From Saprospira sp. CCB-QB6 (GTDB lineage Bacteria > Bacteroidota > Bacteroidia > Chitinophagales > Saprospiraceae), in NCBI RefSeq assembly GCF_028464065.1, contig NZ_CP116808.1, positions 744,001 to 808,000 of the forward strand: a stretch of 64,000 nt of DNA, in the 5' to 3' direction. The notes under the pieces were generated by a model. That model saw only the letters and a list, made by a program, of their open reading frames with translations, did not search any database and was not told where the DNA came from. Positions 1 through 8,083 of this stretch are shown one piece after another. Made by a program: the position numbers and the translations under genes. The stretch's first letter is position 1; each line of letters begins with the position of its first letter.

Positions 1-1135
1 CGAGTCCATCGAGCAAATTGGCCAAAGCGATGCCGCCCATGGCGCCAGCGGCATAGCCCCAGGCGATATCGCTACCAAAAATATTGTATCGATCCAGTGG
101 AATATCTAGTGCTTGGGTAAAATGTAGGCCGACAGCGGCGAAAAGCTCCACTTTTTCCCAGAGTTCAATATCTTTTTTGTCAATTTTTGTTTGGGCCAGT
201 AGTTGCTTGACCGCCTCTAGGCCAGCGGTAAAGCTGAGGGTAGGATCGACGGCCACCACCTTAGCGCTAAGGACCTTAGCTCTGGCTTTGAGGCCTAATT
301 TTTCGCCAATTTCGGCATTACCGAGCAGAGCCATAGCCGAGCCATCGGCCAGTTGGGCGGCAGAAGCGGGAGTATGCAAATGCTCCACATATTCCAAAGA
401 GGGATAGCGCATAAGGGCCATTACATCGAGGTCCTTGGCTTCTTTTTCGGATAAAATGGGGGCGAACTGGGCCATATCTTCAGCCTTTAGGCCATGGCGG
501 AGACATTCGTTCTTTTCGAGAATAGGCAGGCCATTCTGGTCATAGACGAGGGCCGCGTTGTGGCGAAGCCATTTAGCGGCTTGGCTTTTTAGGGCTCTTT
601 GGTGCATCTCGAAAGCGTATTCATCTAGTTCTTGGCGGTTAAATCCCTGCAAATTGGCGAGGAGATCGGCGCTTAGGCTGGGCGGCACAAAATTCACGGC
701 GGCTCGGACCAATGGATCGTAGATCATGGCACCTCCGTCGCTGAGTTCGGGCACGCGGTTCATACTTTCTAGGCCTCCGGCCAAAACCAATTGCTCCCAA
801 CCGAGTTCTATCTTAGCTGCGGCCATTTGCAGAGCTTCTAGGCCCGAGGCGCAAAAGCGGTTAATTTGGGTACCTGCCACTTGATAGGGCAAGCCTGCAT
901 AAAGGGCAGCGGCTCTGGCGATATTGCCACCTTGTTCGCCCACGGGGGTCATGCAGCCCAAAAAGAGGTCACCAATATAGTCGGCAACGGTAGGTTGGGC
1001 CTTCAAGACCGCTTGTATGCTGCTATCTAGCAGCTGGATCGGTTTGATCTCTTGTAGAGGGCCGCTATTTTGGCCAGCGGCACGAGGCGTTCGGCTGGCG
1101 GCATATATAAATACATTTTGCATCTTAGTCGACAT
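1..1135 (-). CDS. Thiolase-family protein (acetyl-CoA acetyltransferase-like), C-terminus cut by window edge
   Basis: The reverse-strand reading frame starts at ATG 1135 (or 1123, four codons later) and runs off the window at base 1. The N-terminal half is clearly a thiolase: the acyl-accepting cysteine sits in NRFCASGLEAL, and the ADGSAMAL segment matches the thiolase DGAAA region. Thiolases join or split acyl-CoAs with CoA in fatty-acid or acetoacetyl-CoA metabolism. The C-terminal half is odd. Where NEAFA is expected I read VELFA, and where the GHP motif with its catalytic histidine should be I read NIFGSDIAWGYAAGAMGG, so the histidine is replaced by tyrosine. It may be a thiolase-like enzyme with changed chemistry rather than an ordinary thiolase. 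The family call is firm; the activity is not. Confidence 0.85.
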   Translation of the reverse strand, partial: MSTKMQNVFIYAASRTPRAAGQNSGPLQEIKPIQLLDSSIQAVLKAQPTVADYIGDLFLGCMTPVGEQGGNIARAAALYAGLPYQVAGTQINRFCASGLEALQMAAAKIELGWEQLVLAGGLESMNRVPELSDGGAMIYDPLVRAAVNFVPPSLSADLLANLQGFNRQELDEYAFEMHQRALKSQAAKWLRHNAALVYDQNGLPILEKNECLRHGLKAEDMAQFAPILSEKEAKDLDVMALMRYPSLEYVEHLHTPASAAQLADGSAMALLGNAEIGEKLGLKARAKVLSAKVVAVDPTLSFTAGLEAVKQLLAQTKIDKKDIELWEKVELFAAVGLHFTQALDIPLDRYNIFGSDIAWGYAAGAMGGIALANLLDGL

Positions 1136-1355
1136 CTATTTTTAGAACGCATTTAAAGAGGAGAGTCCTTGCGCTTGGCGGTTAATTTTGCGCTGTTCTT
1201 TGCTTATTTTTAGTCTTCATCAGTTGGCTATATTAGCAAAGGAAGTATAAAATAGTCCTCAAGCATTAGACGAGTAAGATAAGGGCCTCATTCTCTCTGT
1301 CGTTCTTATTTTTTCTCTGCTATTGTACATCCCCAAAATAACAAATTTCAGGAAT

Positions 1356-1871
1356 ATGTTGCACGCTCCAATTAAACGGACCTCCTACCCTTGGGCCAAA
1401 CCAGCCTTTTATGTTTTTGCGGTCCTTTACCTTTTGGGTTTTTGTCTACCTGCTTATCATCTACATCCTTTAGTAGAGTTATTGATTGAGGAGCGTTTTG
1501 GCTTGGATATGCCGGCCCAGTCGCTTTGGGGCTATCAGGTCCCTATTTATTTTTTCAAGCAGATGGTCGATCATCCTTTATTACTTTTTGCCAATATGGC
1601 CAATTTTCTGGTCTTGTTCATGTTTGCCTATCAGCTCTTGCGGCCTTTTGGGAGCTATATTCTACTCAAAAATTCTCTAGTAATTTTGATGTTAGTTGGG
1701 ACCTTTATCTGGCCTTTACTCTTGCGCACTGGCTTTGATTGGGGCTATTATGCCTGGGCTATGGGGGCCATGGGGATGAGCTTTTGTTTTTTATCACAGC
1801 CTTTGAATCAGCCCAAGGATAAATCTTTGGAGAATACAGATATTTTGGATGCCGATTATTTTTCGTCTTAG
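1356..1871 (+). CDS. Small membrane protein of unknown function
   Basis: I do not recognise a family. The frame is open from a TTG at 1323, but the ATG at 1356 follows an AGGA-like sequence and gives a better N-terminus. About four hydrophobic stretches are visible: AFYVFAVLYLLGFCL, a segment around PLLLFANMANFLVLFMF, SLVILMLVGTFIWPLLL and YYAWAMGAMGMSFCFLS. This suggests an integral inner-membrane protein of about 171 residues with a short acidic cytoplasmic tail. It stands alone, divergent from the thiolase gene, and is followed by the 41-bp tandem repeat array. Confidence 0.6.
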   Translation: MLHAPIKRTSYPWAKPAFYVFAVLYLLGFCLPAYHLHPLVELLIEERFGLDMPAQSLWGYQVPIYFFKQMVDHPLLLFANMANFLVLFMFAYQLLRPFGSYILLKNSLVILMLVGTFIWPLLLRTGFDWGYYAWAMGAMGMSFCFLSQPLNQPKDKSLENTDILDADYFSS

Positions 1872-1958
1872 GCCTATAGTCATCTAAGAGGGGCCATCTA
1901 GCACTTAAACTCAATAAGCATCTTCAGCTAGAGGATAAAGTAAATTGCTTTTTGGGCA

Positions 1959-2243
1959 CCACGGACTGCTACGGACTTCTCGGATTAGCTCCGTGGCCAC
2001 CACGGACTGCTACGGACTTCTCGGATTGGCTCCGTGGCCGCCACGGAACGCTACGGACTTCTCGGATTAGCTCCGTGGCCGCCACGGAACGCTACGGACT
2101 TCTCGGATTGGCTCCGTGGCCGCCACGGAACGCTACGGACTTCTCAGATTAGCTCCGTGGCCGCCACGGAACGCTACGGACTTCTTAGATTGGCTCCGTG
2201 GCCGCCACGGAACGCTACGGACTTCTCAGATTGGCTCCGTGGC
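1959..2243. repeat. Seven tandem copies of a 41-bp palindromic unit
   Basis: Units begin at 1959, 2000, 2041, 2082, 2123, 2164 and 2205. Each starts CCACGGA and ends TCCGTGG, which are reverse complements, so each unit can form a hairpin. The joint between units (TCCGTGGC, one base, GCCACGGA) is itself a palindrome. Unit 1 and 2 read ACTGCTACGG where later units read ACGCTACGG with a compensating length. Because 41 is not a multiple of three, the array is read in all frames in turn, so the short open frames over it are by-products. Confidence 0.95.
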
Positions 2244-2341
2244 TTAATTTAAGCCTCTATTTTTTCTTTAAGGGTCCCCCCTCTATTAAAAAGAGATCCT
2301 TGCTTATACGGCCAAATAAAGCGCTTCCTTTATTTTGGGAC

Positions 2342-2375
2342 AAAAAAAGGGCGACTCCAAAGAATGGAGTCGCCC
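2342..2375 (-). terminator. Intrinsic terminator of the M43-like protease gene
   Basis: A perfect 10-bp stem (GGGCGACTCC with GGAGTCGCCC, 7-base loop) is followed on the minus strand by a run of T residues, 25 bp past the protease stop codon. Confidence 0.85.
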
Positions 2376-2400
2376 AAAAAGTGCTTATATCTTCAACTAA

Positions 2401-4500
2401 TTAGTTGATTTTAACAAACTTCTGTTTGATTTGCTGGCCATCGGCTTGGATGGCTGTAAAATAATAGAGTCCATCGGTTAGTTGATCGAGGGCAATGCTA
2501 TGTTGTCCATTTTGCAATTGGCCAGACCAAATTTGGCGGCCCATAGCATCAAAGATTTGGGCATCGACAACTCCTTGACTATTGAGCTCTACGGTTAGTT
2601 GTTCGCGAGCGGGATTGGGATAAAGCGAAAGAGAGAAATTCTCTGTAGTAGTTACATTAGCTGCAATTCTATTGCTAGAAAGACAGAAATTAGTAGTTTC
2701 GCTACTGCCGAAGCTAGCGCCGCTAGCAAGTACATCGCCTTGGGCGTTAGTGAGGCTATAACTACCAGTACCATAGCTACAGCAGATACCGTCTCCATAA
2801 GAATCATAGATAACAAAGTCGTAGCAAGCCGAAGGCAAACATACATCTTCGCTATAGCTGCTACCGCTGTAGTTATCGCCACTAGCTACCACCGTACTGC
2901 TTGCATCAATGATCTCCCAACTTGTTTCTCCAGGGTAATTATCAAAGTTAATATTGAGACTTAGGGTTTCTCCACAGCTCGGTTCTCCTCCTGTGCTACC
3001 ATCAGCATCTTCTAGACGAATATTATCAATAGCCATATCACTAGTATAGCTAGTTCCTGTACTGCCATAAAAGCGGAGTTGCACGACTTCTCCAACATAA
3101 GCACTAAGATCTACAGTAGTAGATAGCCAAGTATTGCCTTGATTTGATGAAGTTGTCCATAGAGTAGTCCAGCTACTTCCATCGGTACTAGCTTGAAGAC
3201 TAAGTGTTCCCATAGCCGATCCATACATATGGTAATCAAAGCTAAATTCGGGATTGGCTAGAGCGGCCAAGTCAAAGCAAGGGGCATTCAAAATGGCCAC
3301 TTTACTTGGATAATTGGGAGAAGAGGCTTCAATATAGAGATAGTTAGTCGCTTCTGAAGCTGCAGAGGGACCAGTAGAAGACGAGGGCGTTCCTCCGCTA
3401 TTTTGTGTCCAATCGATGTCATCGCTACTGCTTTGGCTCCAATTACCTAGGCCAGACTCAAAGCCTTCTGAATAGGGAAAGCTAGAAATAGCGCTACTAC
3501 AGAATGTAGTTCCTCCGCCAGTGCTTCCACCACAACCATTAGAGCTAAGGAGGCTTTCTCTGAAGCCGCCGGGAGCGAAGAGGGCCTGCATACGAGCTTT
3601 TTGTCCAGCTGTAAACAAGTTCATACAAGCGTCATCAGAATAATCCATGTAATTTTGGACCATATCTGTAGAGCCACAAGATGTATGGCCTGTAGAGCAG
3701 CCATAGTTAGCGGCATCAGAGGCGGGAGTATCTCCCACATAGTCATCAACTCCACAAGCGCCATCGCCCCAGATGTGGCGAAGGTTGAGCCAGTGGCCCA
3801 CCTCATGCGTAGCAGTACGTCCGCCATCAAAGGGAGCAGTAGCTTGGCCTACTGTACCAAAGTACTTATAGCCCATCACTACACCATCTGTAGCGGCAGA
3901 GCCAGAGCCAGGGAATTGCGCATAGCCCAAAATGCCGCCACCGATATTACAGACCCACATATTGAGGTATTGATCACGTGGCCAAGCATCTTTTCCTCCT
4001 TGGCTGCTATACTTCATAGCATCATTGGTAGAGAAGCTAGAGACAGAAGTATAAGTTCGGGTGATTCCCGTTGTGGCATTTCCGTCAGGATCTACAGTTG
4101 CTAAACAAAATTCGATTTCTGAATCCGCAGCTTGAGACCAAGTATTGTCTGCATCGGCATTAGTTCGACGGAAGTCATCATTGAGCACCTGAATTTGAGA
4201 AAGAATTTGTGCATCACTAATGTTTTGAGCAGTTGTGTTATAAATTACATGCACAACTACAGGGATAGTCACTACCGAACGACTACTACTTGCTTGGCCT
4301 GAACGGATGTAGTTCTGAGTATGCTGCTCAATATCTTGCATACGTTGTAGCGTAGCGGGATCAGCTTGCTGTTGCAGTTGCAAAACATCCATAGCATGAC
4401 AATTTCGAGGGCCAGGAGGATGGTTATGCTGAGCCGAAAGGCCAAAAGAAAAACATAAAAAAAGACAACAGGCTAGCTGTTTAAAGGATAAATAATTCAT
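2401..4500 (-). CDS. Secreted zinc metalloprotease, M43 (pappalysin-like), with T9SS sorting domain
   Basis: This is a 699-residue exported protease. A signal peptide covers about residues 1-23 (ends LSAQ). The zinc site HEVGHWLNLRH is at 232-242, with the further WG typical of M43B enzymes, and a Met-turn-like NYMDYSDDACMN follows. The middle of the protein (about 335-500) looks like a MAM or jelly-roll binding module (FDYHMYGSAMGTLSLQ; DMAIDNIRL). The C-terminus (about 620-699) is a type IX secretion sorting domain with SLYPNPAREQLTVEL and a final KFVKIN. So it is probably secreted through the outer membrane by the T9SS and attached or released there. A promoter lies 42 bp upstream and a strong terminator follows. 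It stands alone. Confidence 0.93.
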   Translation of the reverse strand: MNYLSFKQLACCLFLCFSFGLSAQHNHPPGPRNCHAMDVLQLQQQADPATLQRMQDIEQHTQNYIRSGQASSSRSVVTIPVVVHVIYNTTAQNISDAQILSQIQVLNDDFRRTNADADNTWSQAADSEIEFCLATVDPDGNATTGITRTYTSVSSFSTNDAMKYSSQGGKDAWPRDQYLNMWVCNIGGGILGYAQFPGSGSAATDGVVMGYKYFGTVGQATAPFDGGRTATHEVGHWLNLRHIWGDGACGVDDYVGDTPASDAANYGCSTGHTSCGSTDMVQNYMDYSDDACMNLFTAGQKARMQALFAPGGFRESLLSSNGCGGSTGGGTTFCSSAISSFPYSEGFESGLGNWSQSSSDDIDWTQNSGGTPSSSTGPSAASEATNYLYIEASSPNYPSKVAILNAPCFDLAALANPEFSFDYHMYGSAMGTLSLQASTDGSSWTTLWTTSSNQGNTWLSTTVDLSAYVGEVVQLRFYGSTGTSYTSDMAIDNIRLEDADGSTGGEPSCGETLSLNINFDNYPGETSWEIIDASSTVVASGDNYSGSSYSEDVCLPSACYDFVIYDSYGDGICCSYGTGSYSLTNAQGDVLASGASFGSSETTNFCLSSNRIAANVTTTENFSLSLYPNPAREQLTVELNSQGVVDAQIFDAMGRQIWSGQLQNGQHSIALDQLTDGLYYFTAIQADGQQIKQKFVKIN

Positions 4501-4541
4501 AAACCAGGGATTAAATAGTTTAATAGATTTTTTGATTGCTT

Positions 4542-4574
4542 CAAATTTAAGCAGAAAAAAAAGTCTTAACCAAA
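4542..4574 (-). promoter_or_regulatory. Bacteroidota-type promoter of the M43-like protease gene
   Basis: On the minus strand I read TTTG (4571-4574), 21 bp, then TAAATTTG (4542-4549), matching the TTTG / TAnnTTTG consensus of the Bacteroidota housekeeping sigma factor. It is about 42 bp upstream of the start codon. Confidence 0.65.
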
Positions 4575-4950
4575 TAAAATTTTAAAACTAAACTCAAACA
4601 TTATAAATAAACCAAGTATTTAATTTAATCCTCAAACTATATAAATCACCTATTTCAATGCAGGCAAAACAAAAAATTTTCTGCCATATGGTTTTTTAAT
4701 AGTAAAAAACTATGGCAAACTAATTTTAAAAAGAAAACTCTAATAAAAAATCGGTCCTCAAGCCATTCTTTGGCTAAGGCCGATAGGACCTAATAAATCT
4801 AAATAATAAGCATAGGTATTTTAACTTATGTTAATATTTGTTAAGAACAATCCTACCCTACTTAAATTAGGGAACTATTTACGGCCCAATTTTTTCGGTG
4901 CCTAGCCAAAATTTAACTCTCTTCCGATTTAGTCTTGGCCAGAACGCTTT
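4575..4950. other. AT-rich intergenic stretch with one compound hairpin
   Basis: No open frame is convincing here. Bases 4750-4800 can fold into a compound stem (GGTCCT with AGGACC outside, AGCCA with TGGCT inside), too branched to be a plain terminator. The rest is AT-rich with no recognised signal. Confidence 0.4.
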
Positions 4951-5071
4951 CTGGCTGAGGGATAGACAGGGGTGGCCCAAAGGGCCAGACCCAGCGGGCA
5001 AAGCCCGCGCAGGGCCGAGCGAAGAGCGAGCTGCGAGATAGCCCGACCTGAGCGTAGCGAAGGGCAGCCCC
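4951..5071 (-). repeat. Dispersed palindromic element, copy 1 (GGGGCTGCCC head)
   Basis: Read on the minus strand it has a GGGGCTGCCC head, the conserved CGCTCGGCCCT core, a copy-specific hairpin (GCGGGC TTT GCCCGC), GGTCTG, then a second hairpin (GGCCCTTTGGGCC). Its head is 30 bp from the following gene. Confidence 0.85.
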
Positions 5072-5100
5072 AAATTAAATCAGATTAACCTATATTACTT

Positions 5101-5991
5101 ATGCGATTATTATCTCTTTTGATTTTTAGCCTTTTTTGGGGCCATAGCCTATCTGCCCAATTGGATATTGAGAATTGTCAGTTTTTGCCCGATTTGAAAA
5201 GCTGTACGACCTTGGTGTTTATGCCTGCTTATGATACCGCTCAAAACCATAGTTATCGGCAAATAATTGAGCAAGAATGGCGGTTGACGCCTTTAAAATT
5301 TGTCTCTTATCAAGAATATTTGCAGTATAAAAACAAAAAGGGCTATGCTTATTTGCTTTTTGGAGACGATAAAATTAGCAATGCCAGCCAGCGCTCTAGT
5401 TATGTTTATTTGGAACTTTGGCTTTGGGCAAATGCGCAAAAAAAGCGGCTGGCGCGCATGGAGTTGTACCCCGATGCGCAGACGAGTCAAGATCCATCGC
5501 TGATTTATGACTATCGATTTAATACGGAAGGCCATATCTTTAATTGGTCGGAGGGGATGCTTAAAAATTATTTGCAGCAGATGCAAGACTATTTGGAGCG
5601 GGGACAAAAGCGTTCTGGCTTTCGGCCTGGGCCCGCCAAAGCGGAACTTAAGCAGCTAAAAACGGACACCCTTTTTATTCCAGATTATGTGCTCAAGGAA
5701 TTTAACACCTATTTGGAGGCCAAGGGGACGCAATCAGCCCAAGAGCTGATGGCGAATTATCCTTACCCTTATAAAATAATTAGTAATAAGGCTTTATCGA
5801 AGAAAATTTTGGCTTGTCCAAAGGGCAAAAAAATTTATTATTTGCTTTTTGTGCGCAGCAATAGTGACAAATACGTTTCAGTCATTGAGGGGCAATCGGG
5901 CGATATTTTGTATAGTCGCCTACGGCCTTTGCAGTTTAATTTGCGGCCAAAAGATTTGCAACGCTTGGCCAATAAGGTCGCTAAGTTTTAG
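5101..5991 (+). CDS. Exported protein of unknown function
   Basis: I recognise no family. The 296-residue protein starts at ATG 5101 with a clear signal peptide (MRLLSLLIFSLFW..., cleavage after about SLSAQ, residue 19), so it probably acts in the periplasm or at the outer membrane. The mature part is mixed alpha/beta with many aromatic residues and two cysteines near the N-terminus (NCQF, KSCTT), and carries no metal-binding or protease motif that I can see. No T9SS tail is present. It is a single gene between palindromic element 1 and a strong bidirectional terminator shared with ung. Confidence 0.7.
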   Translation: MRLLSLLIFSLFWGHSLSAQLDIENCQFLPDLKSCTTLVFMPAYDTAQNHSYRQIIEQEWRLTPLKFVSYQEYLQYKNKKGYAYLLFGDDKISNASQRSSYVYLELWLWANAQKKRLARMELYPDAQTSQDPSLIYDYRFNTEGHIFNWSEGMLKNYLQQMQDYLERGQKRSGFRPGPAKAELKQLKTDTLFIPDYVLKEFNTYLEAKGTQSAQELMANYPYPYKIISNKALSKKILACPKGKKIYYLLFVRSNSDKYVSVIEGQSGDILYSRLRPLQFNLRPKDLQRLANKVAKF

Positions 5992-5993
5992 CA

Positions 5994-6030
5994 AAAAGGG
6001 CTGTCGGATAATTCCGACAGCCCTTTTTTT
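5994..6030. terminator. Bidirectional terminator between convergent genes
   Basis: The 11-bp stem AGGGCTGTCGG / CCGACAGCCCT with a 6-base loop has A runs on the left and T runs on the right, so it works in both directions. The ung stop codon (6029-6031) lies in its T tract. Confidence 0.85.
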
Positions 6031-6709
6031 ATGCCTCCAAACGCCAATCAATTGGCTTTTTCCCCTGTTTTTCTAAATAGGCATTGGCTTTTGAAAAATG
6101 AGCCGAGCCCAAAAAGGCCGTTCCCGCCAGAGGCGAAGGATGCGTGGCCTCTAAAACCAAATGTTTACTTTCATCAATAAGGACCTTTTTCTTTTTGGCA
6201 AAGCCGCCCCAAAGCATAAAGACCAAACCTTCTCGCTCTTCTGACAATTTTTGGATGACGGCATCTGTAAAATTTTGCCAGCCAATTTTGGCATGAGAAG
6301 CCGCCTTCTTATGCTCTACAGTTAGGGCCGCATTGAGCATAAAGACGCCTTGATCGGCCCAAGACTCCAAACAACCATGTTTTGGAGCGACAAAACCTTC
6401 AATATCGCTGCTCAATTCTTTGTAGACATTGCGCAAAGAAGGCGGAATTCGCTGGCCCTTGGGCACCGAAAACGAAAGCCCATGCGCTTGCCCAGGTCCA
6501 TGATAAGGATCTTGGCCCAAAAGGACCACCTTCACCTCATTAAAAGGGACTTTATTAAAGGCATTAAAAATAAGGGGACCAGGTGGATAAATAGTTTTGC
6601 CCGCTTGTTTATCGGCCAGTATTCGGGCCTTAATTTTGGCAAAATAATCTTGCTCAAATTCTGCTTTTAAGACCTCTAACCAAGAGGCTTCAATTTGTAC
6701 TTGACTCAT
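6029..6709 (-). CDS. ung: Uracil-DNA glycosylase
   Basis: This enzyme removes uracil from DNA as the first step of base excision repair in the cytoplasm. The water-activating loop GQDPYHG is at residues 65-71 (catalytic Asp67), and the uracil-binding and leucine loop HPSPLAG is at 190-196. The 226-residue length is normal for family 1 UDG. The start ATG at 6709 gives a usual N-terminus. It is convergent with the exported protein on its left and is followed upstream by a separate two-gene unit, from which it is parted by a terminator at 6765-6793. Nothing in it looks damaged. Confidence 0.97.
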   Translation of the reverse strand: MSQVQIEASWLEVLKAEFEQDYFAKIKARILADKQAGKTIYPPGPLIFNAFNKVPFNEVKVVLLGQDPYHGPGQAHGLSFSVPKGQRIPPSLRNVYKELSSDIEGFVAPKHGCLESWADQGVFMLNAALTVEHKKAASHAKIGWQNFTDAVIQKLSEEREGLVFMLWGGFAKKKKVLIDESKHLVLEATHPSPLAGTAFLGSAHFSKANAYLEKQGKKPIDWRLEA

Positions 6710-6764
6710 GTTTTTTTTAGTTAGCTTCAGCCTAAAGCTAAGGAGTTTGCCAGAGAATATCCAT

Positions 6765-6793
6765 AAAAAAAGCCCCGAAATCGGGGCTTTTTT
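6765..6793 (-). terminator. Intrinsic terminator after the RusA-like operon
   Basis: AGCCCCGA / TCGGGGCT stem with A and T runs on either side, 8 bp past the stop codon at 6801. It is symmetrical and could act both ways. Confidence 0.8.
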
Positions 6794-6800
6794 CTATAGC

Positions 6801-7451
6801 TTAAACACCTTTGGCCAGGGCTTCTAGTAATTTCTTTTCTAGTTGTAGGAGCTGTTGCAATTTGGGCATAGCATTGCTATGCAGTCGTCTTTGTTCTAGT
6901 TGTAATAGCTGTCGGTTATCTACATAAGGTTGTAAAACTTCCCATTCTTCGGGGCTTAGCAGGGCTTTTTCTTGGACCAATTGCTGCAGTCGCTGACGCA
7001 AGTTCCTCGCTGGAGGCTGATCTTGCTGCTGCATCCCATACAAATAACTCAATTGATCTATTTGTTGCCAATAATTTTGCTGCTCATTTAAAAAGCTAGA
7101 CTGCGAGGCCTGCAGCAAACGCTGAACTTGTCCCTGCTGAGCACTCAATTGATTGCGCAAAAGCTGACGCTGCGCCCGATGTTTGGGCGAGGTTTTCCAA
7201 ATGGGGCCTGCCACATCAATGCGCAAATTCGGCAAATCCTCGGCCAGTTCGGTGATTTCCTGAATCTGTTCTAAACTGGGGCTATCCCAATCACAGTAAA
7301 TAAAGTAAACATCCTCCTCCCCATCTTCTACCAACAAATCAAATTTAAATTGTTGCAGACGCTGATGAAGATCATGAGCAGCTGGCCCCTCCACAATTCG
7401 CTTGGGAGCAGCCGCCTGATAAGCCGTTAAATAGGGTTGTAGCTTTTGCAT
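6801..7451 (-). CDS. Glutamine-rich coiled-coil protein of unknown function
   Basis: I recognise no family. The 216-residue protein has an N-terminal globular part (about 25-95) containing the acidic VEDGEEDVYFIYCDWDSP, then long amphipathic stretches rich in Gln and Leu (QLLRNQLSAQQGQ, RQRLQQLVQEKALL, LQQLLQLEKKLLEAL) that should form coiled coils. There is no signal peptide or membrane segment, so it is probably cytoplasmic. It lies 12 bp after the RusA-like resolvase on the same strand, so the two are probably co-transcribed, which hints at a role in DNA handling, but nothing in the sequence proves it. Confidence 0.6.
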   Translation of the reverse strand: MQKLQPYLTAYQAAAPKRIVEGPAAHDLHQRLQQFKFDLLVEDGEEDVYFIYCDWDSPSLEQIQEITELAEDLPNLRIDVAGPIWKTSPKHRAQRQLLRNQLSAQQGQVQRLLQASQSSFLNEQQNYWQQIDQLSYLYGMQQQDQPPARNLRQRLQQLVQEKALLSPEEWEVLQPYVDNRQLLQLEQRRLHSNAMPKLQQLLQLEKKLLEALAKGV

Positions 7452-7463
7452 TTTGGGGTATTT

Positions 7464-7883
7464 TTAACTGAGGCGGGTTTGCAATTCATAAGCCTCGATC
7501 GTAATCGAAATGAAATCTTCTTCTTGCCGAAAAGCATCCTGAAAACATTGAATTAGATAGGCTTTAGCTCCTCTAATGTCTTGAATATCATAAATGTTCC
7601 GCCCATGGGCACTTACTTTTTTAACTTGTTTGTCATCCAAGTAAACTTCCCCATTCAAAGCATCCTGAATTGGCTTGATGATATTGTCCGTATCCAAATC
7701 CGTCTCCTGATGATAATAATAGGAAATAGATAATTCCATGGCCCGTTCATTGGGCAAATCTTTGCGTTTGGCCAACACTCTTTTGGCCTCTTTTCGTATC
7801 TGTCCCTTCCAGCGCTCTCGCCTTTTTCCACTCGATTGCACACTGGCCGGCTTGCCAATTACGGCAATCACTATTTTTTGCAT
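7464..7883 (-). CDS. RusA-family Holliday junction resolvase-like endonuclease
   Basis: RusA enzymes cut Holliday junctions by a metal-dependent mechanism using conserved aspartates and a lysine. This 139-residue protein has the family block DLDTDNIIKPIQDALNG followed by YLDDKQV, giving Asp64, Asp66, Lys70, Asp74 and Asp83/84 in the right spacing. The N-terminus (IAVIGKPASVQSSGK) also fits. RusA is often prophage-borne in E. coli, but no other phage gene is near and homologues occur as ordinary chromosomal genes in Bacteroidota, so I do not call this a phage remnant. It leads a two-gene unit with the coiled-coil gene downstream. Confidence 0.85.
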   Translation of the reverse strand: MQKIVIAVIGKPASVQSSGKRRERWKGQIRKEAKRVLAKRKDLPNERAMELSISYYYHQETDLDTDNIIKPIQDALNGEVYLDDKQVKKVSAHGRNIYDIQDIRGAKAYLIQCFQDAFRQEEDFISITIEAYELQTRLS

Positions 7884-7905
7884 TTCTTTTCGTTTCCTAT
7901 TTTTT

Positions 7906-8074
7906 GGGGCCTCCCGCAGCCCTTTTTACGGGGCTGCGGGCGCTATGTTGCGGGGCTCGCTATTCGCTCGGCCCTGCGGCGGCGCTGCCGCCTGGGTCTG
8001 GCCCTTTGGGCCACCCCTCCACAGCGCTAGGCCGTTGCAGGCTTTGCCTGCAGGGCGCTTCGCGCCCTTTTGGG
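7906..8074 (+). repeat. Dispersed palindromic element, copy 2
   Basis: Head GGGGCCTCCCGCAGCC, a first hairpin (CCGCAGCCC ... GGGCTGCGG), the CGCTCGGCCCT core, the copy-specific hairpin GGCGGCGCTGCCGCC, GGTCTG, GGCCCTTTGGGCC, then two trailing hairpins (CTGCAGG region and GGGCGCTTCGCGCCC). It fills the gap between two minus-strand genes and ends 10 bp before the nth stop codon. Confidence 0.9.
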
Positions 8075-8083
8075 ACCTTAAAT

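Noticed and set aside
1959-2243. CRISPR array
   Set aside because: The units are contiguous with no unique spacers, and there are no cas genes.
1952-2252. Open frames over the tandem repeat (MAATERYGLLGLAPWPP...)
   Set aside because: The 41-bp unit shifts the frame each time; the peptides are products of the repeat and have no start signals.
3601-4104. Plus-strand open frame opposite the M43-like protease
   Set aside because: It is a shadow of the protease gene, which has clear motifs and a terminator on the other strand.
7464-7883. RusA-like gene as prophage remnant
   Set aside because: No other phage gene is near and its composition is like the neighbours.
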